From assembly GCA_021397835.1 (NCBI GenBank), contig JAJFZO010000575.1, positions 315,001 to 379,000 of the forward strand: a DNA stretch of 64,000 nucleotides. The letters are read 5' to 3'. The position numbers and the translations under genes are program-made. The stretch comes from Moringa oleifera (Eukaryota > Streptophyta > Magnoliopsida > Brassicales > Moringaceae). Of the stretch, positions 1 through 9,409 are shown piece after piece. The notes under the pieces are model-generated. The model was given only the letters and a program-made list of their open reading frames with translations, was not told the origin of the DNA and searched no databases. Position 1 is the first letter of the stretch, and every line of letters begins with the position of its first letter.

Positions 1-1976
1 CTGGTTGCAACAGGACATCCACTGGAGGAACTGGAGGAAGCTCCTGCCAAATTTAATACAATATTCTCAGTACAATTGCTAAATAAGGACTCCACTTTAT
101 TCATGCTACAAATGTGGTTTATGTCATGGAGCCATCATTGCATGGTACTGGAGCACAACTGCAAAGTTGTGAAAGCTAACTGCATTATGGGATCTCAGAA
201 AGTACCAAAACCATACAAAAAGATGTCTTTGTCCAGACTATAGTCCCACATCTAACATCTTCATCGAGAAGAACGCATGGCAGTTGACAAACTTGTCATA
301 ATACCTTCTTTTTCAAAGAAAAAGAAAGAGTTGAAATGCTTCACAACTACGAACCACAAACTTGTCAGATCTTGCTATAATATTGTCAGGAAACATGAGA
401 AGTTTGATGAGATAGATAAGAAGCTTGGAAACCCTGACAAGGATAAAACAACAGGCACTATGTTTCTCAGCATCAAGAAATAATGCCATCAATCACTACT
501 TTAAGGAATAGACATCCAACAAAAAGGTTTTAGAACCTCACAAACATCCCCTAGTGTTCTCCATCTTCAACTTCAAGGTAGCTAACAATAAACCAAAACA
601 TTTTCCAAAAGCAATTAATTCAATAACGATGTAAGCGTGCATCAAGAGAGCATCAGAAGGAAAATTTTCGATTATGCTGAAGAAACTGTGTTCTTATACA
701 AAATTATAGTCAGTGCTCATCACCTATCTTCCAATGAGATAGCTGTCTAGCAAGGCGATAATGCTGGTAACCCAAGTGTAAATTGGAGCTCTTAGTGAAT
801 TATCACAATTTTGCATTTCTAACAGATCCTACGTCAAATTACGAGCATATATGACTCATGCTAGTACTGTAACAAGCCAGTAATTTTCACTGTTGTAGTC
901 CAAATTTAACTAACCTAGTGACAACACCTATGCTATCACTCCATTCAGATCGCAAAAGTTCTCCGAATGAAGCCTACATGAAGCTCATTCCTCAGACATG
1001 CAACAGCTTACAACAAAAAGATAAATAAGTTTTCCAGAGACTGCAAATTGAGACAGAACTGATTTACCTGAAGCTCATTCTTTGACTTGATGGGTCCAGT
1101 CCTGTGTTCAGCAACATCATCATCTTCATAATCCAGATCACCAAATTCATTATCAACATCAACCAGCCCGTCTTCATCATCATCCTTATCAACCTCTTTC
1201 TTCTCGCACTCATCATCTTCACTTTCATCTTCATCATCATTATCGACACTCCTTATCTCACCTTCTTCAAACTGCTCTGCTTCAGTCTCCTCTCTTGTCA
1301 TGTCCATCTTCACTTCTGCTTTCTCCTTGTCCTCCATCTCCTCCTCATCATCATCACTGCTACTGTCACTAGAATCAGAAGATGATGATGAGCTTTCACT
1401 CTCGGACACGGAACCACTTTCACTCTCAGACTCGGAGCCGCTTTCACTCTCACCCTCATCACGCTTTGCTTCACTTTTCACAAGACAGTTCCCATCAACA
1501 GGAGTCGAAGTCACAGACTTACCAACTAAACTAACCTTGCCCATCTCTTCCACGATATTACAACCAGAAGTACCGTCTGCTTTAACCTGCTCTTCGTCCA
1601 CCTTCACCTTCACCTTCACCTTCACCGGACAAGTAGACCGGCATTCAGTAGTTTCAGACCCGTCAAGAGTTGACTTCGACCCGATAGACATCTGATCGGC
1701 AAAGCAAGTTTGCTCACTAGACCCTTCTTGAACCATCTCCATACCCTTCTCAACAATCCCAAATTCAAGATTGTCCAAACCAATTCTATTTGGGTTCGCG
1801 TTATCTTCAAACCAATCCTCTATAGAATCAAAATCGAGAAACGAATCAACCAAATATAAGTCGTTGATTTTGGGATCAAAGGAATCAAGTTGGCTGTCGA
1901 AAGTTCTGAGCTTTGAAGCTTGATTGAGGTGCTCTTGTTCTTGTTCAATGGTTGGCTCAGAGATAAACCCCACCAT
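1..1976 (-). CDS. NAF1: H/ACA RNP assembly factor NAF1, 5' part (partial gene)
   Basis: NAF1 is a nuclear chaperone that holds the Gar1 position on dyskerin while box H/ACA snoRNPs and telomerase RNP are assembled. Exon 1 is 1068-1976. Exon 2 starts at 43 and runs off the left edge, so the Gar1/Naf1 RNA-binding core and C-terminus are outside the window. Intron 1 (44-1067) has a CAG/GTAAAT donor and a GGCAG/GAG acceptor. Joining the exons gives SKNELQ-ELPPVPPVDV, the segment that leads into the Naf1 domain in plant NAF1. The exon 1 product is very acidic with long Ser/Glu/Asp runs, typical of the family. The ATG is taken at 1976; the reading frame is open two codons further upstream but only with a TTG. 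A Val-Lys dipeptide repeat at 1599-1626 comes from a tandem hexanucleotide. A telo-box lies about 140 bp upstream. Gene identity is confident; the extent beyond the window is unknown. Confidence 0.88.
277..483 (+). pseudogene. unidentified coding-like fragment antisense inside NAF1 intron 1
   Basis: On the plus strand, a frame from about 61 to 483 is broken by only two stops (241-243 and 253-255). It includes a Lys-rich, protein-like end: MAVDKLVIIPSFSKKKK, then CFTTTNHKLVRSCYNIVRKHEK and LGNPDKDKTTGTMF. It lies wholly within NAF1 intron 1 and reads antisense to it. This could be a decayed retroposed fragment or chance. No family recognised. Confidence 0.25.
1599..1626 (-). repeat. in-frame hexanucleotide repeat in NAF1 exon 1
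   Basis: Four to five tandem copies of a six-base unit (GTGAAG in sense) encode alternating Val-Lys. The repeat length is a multiple of three, so copy-number change would alter protein length without frameshift. Confidence 0.85.
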
Positions 1977-4094
1977 CTCCAAAGAAACGGAGAGCGAGGA
2001 ATAGGCTCATAAGAAGAAAGTGAGATTTCATAGCTGCTAAAAGAAAGAGGCGAATTTATACGTGTTCCTGCGAGACGGGGGGGGGTTTTGTTTGGGGAAC
2101 GGATTGCTCCTTAAACCCTAGTAGCGGGAGTTGTGATGTGATACTGTGACTAGGCTTTCTTGGGGAAATCATGGCCAGGAAGGAGGGGAGTTTATGGACC
2201 AACGACACCGTTTTAGTCATAGGCAAAGGCATTCATTTTTATTTTTTCTTTCATAATGTACACACAGAAAAAAATGGCAATTAAGTATGGGAAAAGTCTT
2301 TGGCTAATATGCCCAAATAAGATATGTTCCTGATTCACATAAAATGTAGGTAAAAGATTTGATGTCATGTACGCATACATCTGTGTATTTATATATATAT
2401 ATATATATGTGAGCTTAATTATTTATTAAACAAAATTAAAGCAGTTGATTATATATCTTTTATAATCTAAAAGGGGTGCTTTCCTTCTTATCAATCTTAT
2501 ACATTTTATTATTGGCGACAAAAACAGCCCTCTCTTCTGGCAGCGGACGCAGAACATTACATGTGATCATCAAGCTGATGGATGCGCATAAGCTAAAGTG
2601 TTGATACATATTGTCATTGAAATTGGCACAAAAAGAGCGGAGAAGTTGGTGAAGAAGAGGTGGTTAATTTGAATGGCAACGAAGAATATTGAATCAGCGC
2701 ATGCATACGGATCAACTCCAACCATATATGCTGCTACTCAATGCTAACTAGGTTCATGCGCAGCTAAAGCCAAACTAATAAAGGAGGTTACTGTTTTCAA
2801 AGCCATTACGACTACAGGCAGGCTGTTGGCAGTTTGTGTTTCAATTTTGAAATGTATGTAGCTAAGAGACTCAGAGAGAGTCGCAGCTAGCTAGTGGATT
2901 GAATCCACCAATTGGGCTTCGGATATTCTTCTTCTTGAATTGATGGACCCAATTGTATATCAATCAATCTCATTGTGTTGTTGAGCACCACCCCACCTAC
3001 ACCATTAAATGCTGATCGCTACATGATCATCATTAAGCAAAATTAAAACATTTTTTTTTTGCCCTTAATTACATTTCCCAAAGCTAAATTTAAAATATAG
3101 TATGCTTTCCTCTGTCTCTTAGTTTCTCCCTTGCTATTACAGCTGTGATTCCTGATGATTAGTGTTATTGTCCCCAGCTTGGTCAGTTGGAAAAGAACTA
3201 CCTCTCTTTCACAGAGAGGGTCTATATGGACATGCGTATATATATATATATATATGAACTTGTGCATTCTATATGCTGGAATTGACGATGAGAAGAAAAA
3301 TTATAAATGAACTAAATATGAGAGGTACTTATGTTCTCAAAATTATATTTTTGACATAAATAATTCCATTCAATAATTAGAACTTTGGGTAAAGTTTATT
3401 TGAAAATAAGAGTAATACAGAAGGGAGGACAGAAGAGAAAAGATATCCTAATTAAGACAGAGGGATGACAAGTACCCCAGCTTACAAAAGCTTGGTATTT
3501 AAGGACTGACCAAAAAGAGCTTCTCCAGACAAATAGAATATTCACCCCACATGCAGACCAAATTAACCATTTTCGCTCCATCATCAAAATCATATTATAT
3601 CTAGTAAAACTTAGCAAAATACACCTGTATATGTTAATATTATCAGTGAAACCGGATTTCCTCGTCGGAGTTGTTGCCAGTACATAATTACTGGGAGAAG
3701 TCTGCTACTGTACTTACCGCCGACATCCTCAACTTATTCAGCACATGTTCAGACTGCCATAAACCTAGAACAGCTACTGGTTTAACGATGTACGTTCTCA
3801 GATCATGAGAAATGGGAAGTTTCTTCAGGAGAAACATGAAGTGGATCAGTTAAAAAATACATACATGAGAAAACAAAGATGGAGAGAAGCAATATGCTGA
3901 TCTCTTGAAGGGAGAAAAAAAATGTACGCTTTGTTCAGGTGGCTTAACAGTAGATCAAAGTCAGCCACATATATATGTCATAATATCTCTGATGTTAAAA
4001 AGGTCTTAAAACCATCTAACTAAAGGTTATTTAAATTAAAGTACCTGCTAAAGCTCTAAGAAAATCAAGAACACACCCTAACACATATATATTA
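1977..4094. other. intergenic region, NAF1 promoter to zinc-ribbon gene 3' flank
   Basis: I see no convincing gene here. It holds the NAF1 leader and promoter (about 1977-2250, with a short G run near 2077-2085), two TA microsatellites (about 2391-2408 and 3237-3255) and the 3' flank of the minus-strand mini-protein gene. Short open frames at 3043-3267 and 3396-3617 have no protein-like composition. Confidence 0.6.
2113..2120 (+). promoter_or_regulatory. telo-box upstream of NAF1
   Basis: The octamer AAACCCTA lies about 140 bp upstream of the NAF1 start codon. Telo-boxes are common in promoters of plant ribosome-biogenesis and translation genes, which fits a snoRNP assembly factor. A short motif can occur by chance, so the assignment rests mainly on its position. 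Confidence 0.45.
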
Positions 4095-4301
4095 TCAGTC
4101 ATATGATCGAAGAATGGCTCCGCAAAACGTACATATGATGGCTCTCCAAGATTTCCAGTAGAACGGCACATAACAGAACCTTGTAGCGGTTTTCATGTCA
4201 GCTACGCTGGCTCCAGCGCCGCACCTCGAGCAAATCCCCGCCGCCGGCTTGCTTCTACGCACTTGCCTCGTCTGATCAACCAGGAAACAGAAGAACACCA
4301 T
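4095..4301 (-). CDS. 68-residue zinc-ribbon mini-protein, conserved in plants
   Basis: A short intronless gene for a protein starting MVFFCFLVDQTR. Two CxxC pairs, CSRC near residues 24-27 and CTFC near residues 58-61, would form a zinc-ribbon fold. Basic residues follow the N-terminal hydrophobic start, and an aromatic stretch (FCYVPFYWKSW) sits between the Cys pairs. I recognise this as a small family conserved nearly unchanged across angiosperms, of the zinc-ribbon 15 type, with no assigned function that I know of. The ATG at 4301 gives the length usual for the family. A G-box (CACGTG, 4533-4538) lies about 230 bp upstream. Function cannot be stated; the coding call is confident because both Cys pairs and the full conserved length are intact. 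Confidence 0.8.
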   Translation of the reverse strand: MVFFCFLVDQTRQVRRSKPAAGICSRCGAGASVADMKTATRFCYVPFYWKSWRAIICTFCGAILRSYD

Positions 4302-6152
4302 GGCGGTTCGGGGGTTCTGCTAGGCTTTTGTGGGGTTTTTAGTTGAAAAGAAGAAGAGTGGCTAGTGGTTGAAAGAGAGTCAGGAAAATTTGTTCGGTCT
4401 ATATTATGTGCCATCACATGCATGAGAGGAGTTAAAGATCGAGCATCTCTTGGGAATCACCGTCTTCCTTTCCGACGGTCTGATTGGTTCTTAGTCAATG
4501 TGGAGAGTTTCTGTCATCATCTGGGTTTTCGCCACGTGTTGCATACATTATGGCTGGGCAAGAGCAAAGGACGCTACAGAGCTAATATCTGGACCGTACA
4601 TGTCGACGAGACCCAAGGGAAAGAACAGTAGGGTCAATATCACACGTTTTTATTTAATATGAAAGTTTTAATTGGTTTAATTTTATATTTAATGTGTTAA
4701 TTCAGTTTAAATTTGATAATTTTAATAAATTAAAAATATATTTTTAAAAAATATTTTTAAAATGATTCAAATAAATTTTAAATTTTATTTGACTTAACTT
4801 TTTTAATTTTAAATATTTTTTAAATTTATGAACTATTTTTAATAAAGTTTTTAAATTTTTGATAATATAAAACAAAAACTATATATACTTTTAATACTAA
4901 AAAAATTTATGAAATTTTTGGATGACACACTGACATTTATTTACATCTGTACAAAAAAAATTAAATCAAAATTTGTGATGTAAATTTTTAAATTTAAATA
5001 TGTAAAATATTAAATTTGTTTGATATTGTTAAAATTAAACCGATGAAAATTTAATATTTAAATTAAAATTAGATTTAATATTATTAGTAGTAAATAAAGA
5101 CAGAAAGGGTTGCTATGAAATGTGAGCCGTATTGTTATACAAACTAGCCAATGAGAAAGTCCCACGTGTGATTAACGCAGAGCCCCCATGTATGCATTTA
5201 TTATGTGCGTGGTGATTATAGGGCCGGGGAAGTAAGAAATATCTGGCTGTTAGGTTGAGAGAGTGTGGGTGGCAGTTATTAGGTCCCAGTTGACTGCTAG
5301 TATTCGTTTTGATTGATTTCTAGGACTCTCATTTAATAGAGGGAAGCTTAATGGTTAAGCTGAAATGTCGACATCGTTGATCAATGGATTTTGATTAAGG
5401 CGACAATAAAATTGTTAAACATGTGTGACTTCATCTTTTTGCCGTCTTGACCAAATCTAATCAATGCGTTAAGCTGACAATGTGCGTGTAAAGGCGAACC
5501 AGTGCGACACGGAAGCCCTTTCAGGGTCACATAATGCCTAAATTAATACAAAAAACACTCACCTCCTAAACATCATTCTGAGTTTGGAGGCCCATCCCCA
5601 TGCAATTGTCAAAACCTATTGTTCTGCCGTGATGGATTAGTTGCCTAAAGAAGTAAATGGCTGAGGCATACACGTGGGCTGCCTTGTCATTCTCAGCTTC
5701 TCGTGGCTTTTCTAATGTGAAAATATTTTGCATCAGATGCCGAAATATAGGAACCAAACGGAAATCAAAATTATTATTTTTTCACATGTTGGGTGAGACA
5801 TGATTACAATTTCTAAGCTGAAATGAAAAATTAACAATTTTCCATTAATTCTCTCTTTCTCCAAAGATCTTTCTTTTTTCCTTCACTTTCTGCACGTTTC
5901 TTAAGTGAATGCAGCCTAATAAAGGAGGCTCCTTTAAAAAGCGTAGGGAAAAGAATGAGTGCTACATCGAAGCTCATCTCTTTGAAGACTGAAAATCCTG
6001 CCCATGTGAAAAACCCACATTGTCGGGGTACAAAACCCATTTCACTCTTTCTCAAATCAGGCCTGCCTAGTTATGCAGAATCGTTTGACCGTTAAAAGAT
6101 TCACTAACACAGTTTTTATGCCCTTTCATAAAAGGCTCCGTCTGCTAATTTC
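4302..6152. other. intergenic region with AT-rich repeat-like stretch
   Basis: This region separates the divergent zinc-ribbon and PPR genes. Positions 4640-5100 are extremely AT-rich, with repeated TTTAAATT-like words and no coding potential, and look like an old degraded repeat. CACGTG motifs occur at 4533-4538 and near 5163. The last 300 bases before 6153 should hold the PPR leader. Open frames at 5566-5757 and 5831-6055 are not convincing. Confidence 0.55.
4640..5100. repeat. diverged AT-rich repeat-like stretch
   Basis: Very AT-rich, with a 3' part (about 5030-5075) that can be aligned by eye to about 28855-28905 in the same orientation (shared AAATT-x-GAAAAT-TATT-AAATT pattern). Probably an old copy of a dispersed non-coding repeat; class unknown. 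Confidence 0.3.
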
Positions 6153-8051
6153 ATGAATCTCTTCTTCAGGCGCCATTGGAGCTCTCTTGTCTCTAGCAAT
6201 CTGAGAAAAACCAAATACCCATCAACCACAGAATCCCAAATACTTAAACTATGCAAGTCCGGCTCTCTTTTCTATGCAATTCAGCTCCTAAACTCCATAG
6301 ATACTTGTCGAATCTCCGTCAAGCCGATCCTCTATGCCTCTCTCTTACAAACTTGCACTAAGGTCCTCTCATTTGCTCACGGTCTTCAAATACATGCTCA
6401 TGTTGTCAAGTCTGGTCTTGACACCGACCGTTTTGTTGGCAATAGCTTGCTTGCTCTGTATTTCAAGTTGGGTCATGATTTTAGAGAGACCAGGAGGGTT
6501 TTTAATGGTCTTTTTGTTAAAGATGTGATCTCATGGACATCAATGATATCGGGGTATGTTCAAGTGGGAAAACCCCTGAAGTCGCTTGAGTTGTTCTTTG
6601 AAATGTTGGCTTTTGGTGTTGAGCCAAATGCTTTCACGTTATCTGCAGTGATCAAGGCATGCTCCGAGACTGGAGACTTAATTCTTGGTAGGGCTTTTCA
6701 TGGAGTGATTATCACTCGTGGGTTTGATTGTAATCATGTCATCTCGAGTGTTCTGATCGATATGTACGGGAGGAATCATGAGTTGGAAGATGCACACCGG
6801 TTGTTTGACTCATTGCCTGAGTCAGATGCCATTTGTTGGACATCGGTTATTTCAGCATTTATAAGGAATGATTTGTACGTGGAAGCTTTGTGGCTCTTTT
6901 ATCTGATGCAGAGAAAACATGGATTGGTCCCTGATGGGTTTACATTTGGAACAGTGTTGACAGCCTGTGGTAATTTAGGGAGGTTGAGGCAAGGTAGAGA
7001 AATGCATGCTAAGGTTATAACCTCTGGACTTTGTGGCAATGTCGTTGTGGAGAGCAGCCTTGTTGACATGTACGGAAAATGCGGGTTGATTGGTGATGCC
7101 CAGGGTGTTTTTGATAGGATGTCAAAAAAGAATTCAGTTTCTTGGTCTGCATTGCTTGGGGCCTATTGTCAAAATGAGAGCTATGAACCTGTCATAGAAA
7201 TTTTCAGAAGGATGGAGGACATTGATCTCTACAGTTTTGGAACTGTTCTTCGTGCATGTGCAGGTTTGGCAGCTGTAAGACATGGGAAAGAGGTTCACTG
7301 TCAGTATGTGAGAAGGGGTGGTTGGAGAGATGTGATAGTAGAATCAGCTTTAGTTGATCTTTATGCAAAATGTGGTTGTATTGATTTTGCTTATGAAATC
7401 TTTGTAAAGATGCCGGTTAAAAATTTGATAACATGGAATGCAATGATTTGTGGGTTTGCGCAGAATGGAAGAGGGAGAAAATCTCTTAAAATATTCGAAG
7501 AGATGATTAAGGAGGGAATAAGGCCTGATTATATTAGCTTTATTGGGGTTCTTTTTGCTTGTAGTCATACAGGTTTGGTTGATCAAGGGCGACACTACTT
7601 CAGAATAATGACTGAGGACTATGGGATTAGAGCAGGTATCGAGCATTACAATTGCATGGTTGATCTCCTAGGCCGTGCTGGATTATTAGAAGAAGCTGAA
7701 AATTTGATAGAGAATGCAGATTGCAGAAACGATTCATCTCTTTGGGGAGTTCTTCTTGGTGCTTGCACAACTTGCACAGACTCGACTACTGCAGAGCGCA
7801 TTGCACAGAAAATGATGGAATTAGAGCCCAACTTCCACTTGAGCTATATTCTTCTGGCTAATGTGTACAGAGCAGTTGGCCGATGGAATGATGCCCTGAA
7901 GATTAGGAAGCTAATGGAAGATAGAGGGGTTAAGAAGACAAGTGGCAAGAGCTGGATTGAAACTAACAGTAACTTGGGGGCTTTTCTTGGTTCCCATAGA
8001 TTGCAAATCCCTGGAGAAAGCAGTTTTTCAGATCTTAGGGATTTTGTATGA
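6153..8051 (+). CDS. PPR protein, PLS class with E domain (At1g03540-like)
   Basis: An intronless 632-residue gene. The N-terminus is basic and serine-rich (MNLFFRRHWSSLVSS), consistent with an organelle transit peptide. From about residue 55 to 530 the protein is a tandem array of P, L and S type PPR motifs, with hallmarks such as DVISWTSMISGY, VGNSLLALY, NLITWNAMI and the GLVDQGRHYF and GRAGLLEEA motifs. Residues about 535-615 match the E1/E2 extension (LWGVLLGAC, SYILLANVY, GKSWIE). There is no DYW deaminase domain. E-class PPR proteins usually specify sites for C-to-U editing in mitochondrial or plastid RNA. The closest relative I recall is At1g03540 (PCMP-E4 type), which fits the neighbours NAF1 and SCAMP. 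The target RNA cannot be read here. A 21-bp tandem repeat follows 9 bases after the stop. Confidence 0.9.
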   Translation: MNLFFRRHWSSLVSSNLRKTKYPSTTESQILKLCKSGSLFYAIQLLNSIDTCRISVKPILYASLLQTCTKVLSFAHGLQIHAHVVKSGLDTDRFVGNSLLALYFKLGHDFRETRRVFNGLFVKDVISWTSMISGYVQVGKPLKSLELFFEMLAFGVEPNAFTLSAVIKACSETGDLILGRAFHGVIITRGFDCNHVISSVLIDMYGRNHELEDAHRLFDSLPESDAICWTSVISAFIRNDLYVEALWLFYLMQRKHGLVPDGFTFGTVLTACGNLGRLRQGREMHAKVITSGLCGNVVVESSLVDMYGKCGLIGDAQGVFDRMSKKNSVSWSALLGAYCQNESYEPVIEIFRRMEDIDLYSFGTVLRACAGLAAVRHGKEVHCQYVRRGGWRDVIVESALVDLYAKCGCIDFAYEIFVKMPVKNLITWNAMICGFAQNGRGRKSLKIFEEMIKEGIRPDYISFIGVLFACSHTGLVDQGRHYFRIMTEDYGIRAGIEHYNCMVDLLGRAGLLEEAENLIENADCRNDSSLWGVLLGACTTCTDSTTAERIAQKMMELEPNFHLSYILLANVYRAVGRWNDALKIRKLMEDRGVKKTSGKSWIETNSNLGAFLGSHRLQIPGESSFSDLRDFV

Positions 8052-9409
8052 TGGTGATAAATGGACTACCAGATTGAATGGATGGACTACCAGATTGAAT
8101 GGACTGTCAATGCAACGTTCCAGATTGAAGGGTTAACCACCAAACGGTCTCGATTTTCTTGTGCTTCTGATGGACTTTCAGGCAAGCAGAATCATAGAAG
8201 ACAGGATACTGAACTCAGTGACCATAAGGACAAGTGCAGCCTATTTGCATGAAAATTTTACCTTGGAAAAGACAGTTGGAGGAGTACAACTTCAGGCAGT
8301 AAGAGAAGTTCATCTCAGACCTGGCCAAATTCTTGCTCAGTTGAATGAACTATTCAAAATGAGATTCAACATAGCAGTCTTTCTCTATATCCGTCATTTT
8401 TGTAAGATCAGTACGGAAACAAGTCATCTTTCTGTTTTCTTGTGATGTCATCTGAGTTATCTATTCCTTTGGCACCTTCTTTTTTCTTTCTTGTTGACTA
8501 AACTTCATAAAAGTTCAAATGAAATTCTGTATTCTTTATAGCAGTTGTAAAGTTTCACACACTGTTTTACTTCATGATCGTGGGAAAGAGTTCTTTACAT
8601 TTATGCCTTTAGTAATGTGCAGCTCCAAGTCACTTTTATGCCTAATTGTCTATCTTCAGGGCCAATAGGAAAGGATCAGGTCTCTTCCCCTTTGATTTTG
8701 CAGCTTGTTGCTGTAAGAAAAACCTGTAGGACAATCCCAGGATAACAGGCTTTTGCATTTGGGAAGCAGAAAAGCAAGTTTCTCGCTTGCCTCCCTGTCC
8801 AAGATTATGCTCATTAAAGATATTTATTTCAACTCCGGAAGATCTGCGGTGTTAAATTATGGTCAGCACAAATACATGCAATTTGGAAGGAGCATGGCAG
8901 GGTTTATGATGGCTTCTAGCTATTTTTAATTTCACCTAAGCATCCTAATGTGCAGATTTGCCAAAACACATAAATAGAAAAAAAAAAAAAAAACAAGGCT
9001 GAAAGCTTGAAAGACCCAATTTAAAACATAATCCTGCAGAGTTAGAGAAGAGAAAATGAGCATATTAAGGAAATAACAAAGCTTACAAAAATAAGCATTA
9101 TTAAGGAAGCTTACAGAACCTTCAAAATTGACATACAGCTGAGAATCCTGAGATACTTTCCGCAAGGATAAATTTGGCTGAGGAAAGATATGGTAGCATC
9201 TATACAAAGGATCAATGCCCACAGGAACCAACAACACTGCACAACAATCTAAAGAGTACAGAAAAATTTACTACTATGTTGATAAAGTAAAAATGTCAGT
9301 ACCACTATTTACATTTACTGTCTTTCTCTGGTTGACTATTGCAATCTCTTTATAGTGTAAACCCTAGGGATTGTCAGCATAAACATACAAATTTGCAGAT
9401 ATAGAAAGC
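8052..9409. other. intergenic region between two convergent PPR genes
   Basis: It contains the 3' ends of both flanking genes. Apart from the 21-bp duplication I see no gene. Short open frames at 8161-8445 (plus) and 8932-9237 (minus) resemble untranslated sequence. A run of A residues near 8980-8995 is the only other notable feature. Confidence 0.55.
8061..8102 (+). repeat. 21-bp perfect tandem duplication just after a stop codon
   Basis: Two identical 21-base units, 8061-8081 and 8082-8102, begin 9 bases after the PPR stop codon, in the 3' untranslated region. The unit length keeps frame, but the stop at 8049-8051 and a second in-frame TGA right after it keep the repeat untranslated. Confidence 0.9.

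Noticed and set aside
242..252. TCCCACATCT resembling the plant snRNA upstream sequence element
   Set aside because: No TATA-like box at the required downstream spacing and no snRNA-like sequence follow.
1104..1695. Plus-strand open frames of 93 and 131 residues
   Set aside because: They are the complement of the acidic, Ser-rich NAF1 exon 1; the repetitive codons on the minus strand keep the opposite frames open.
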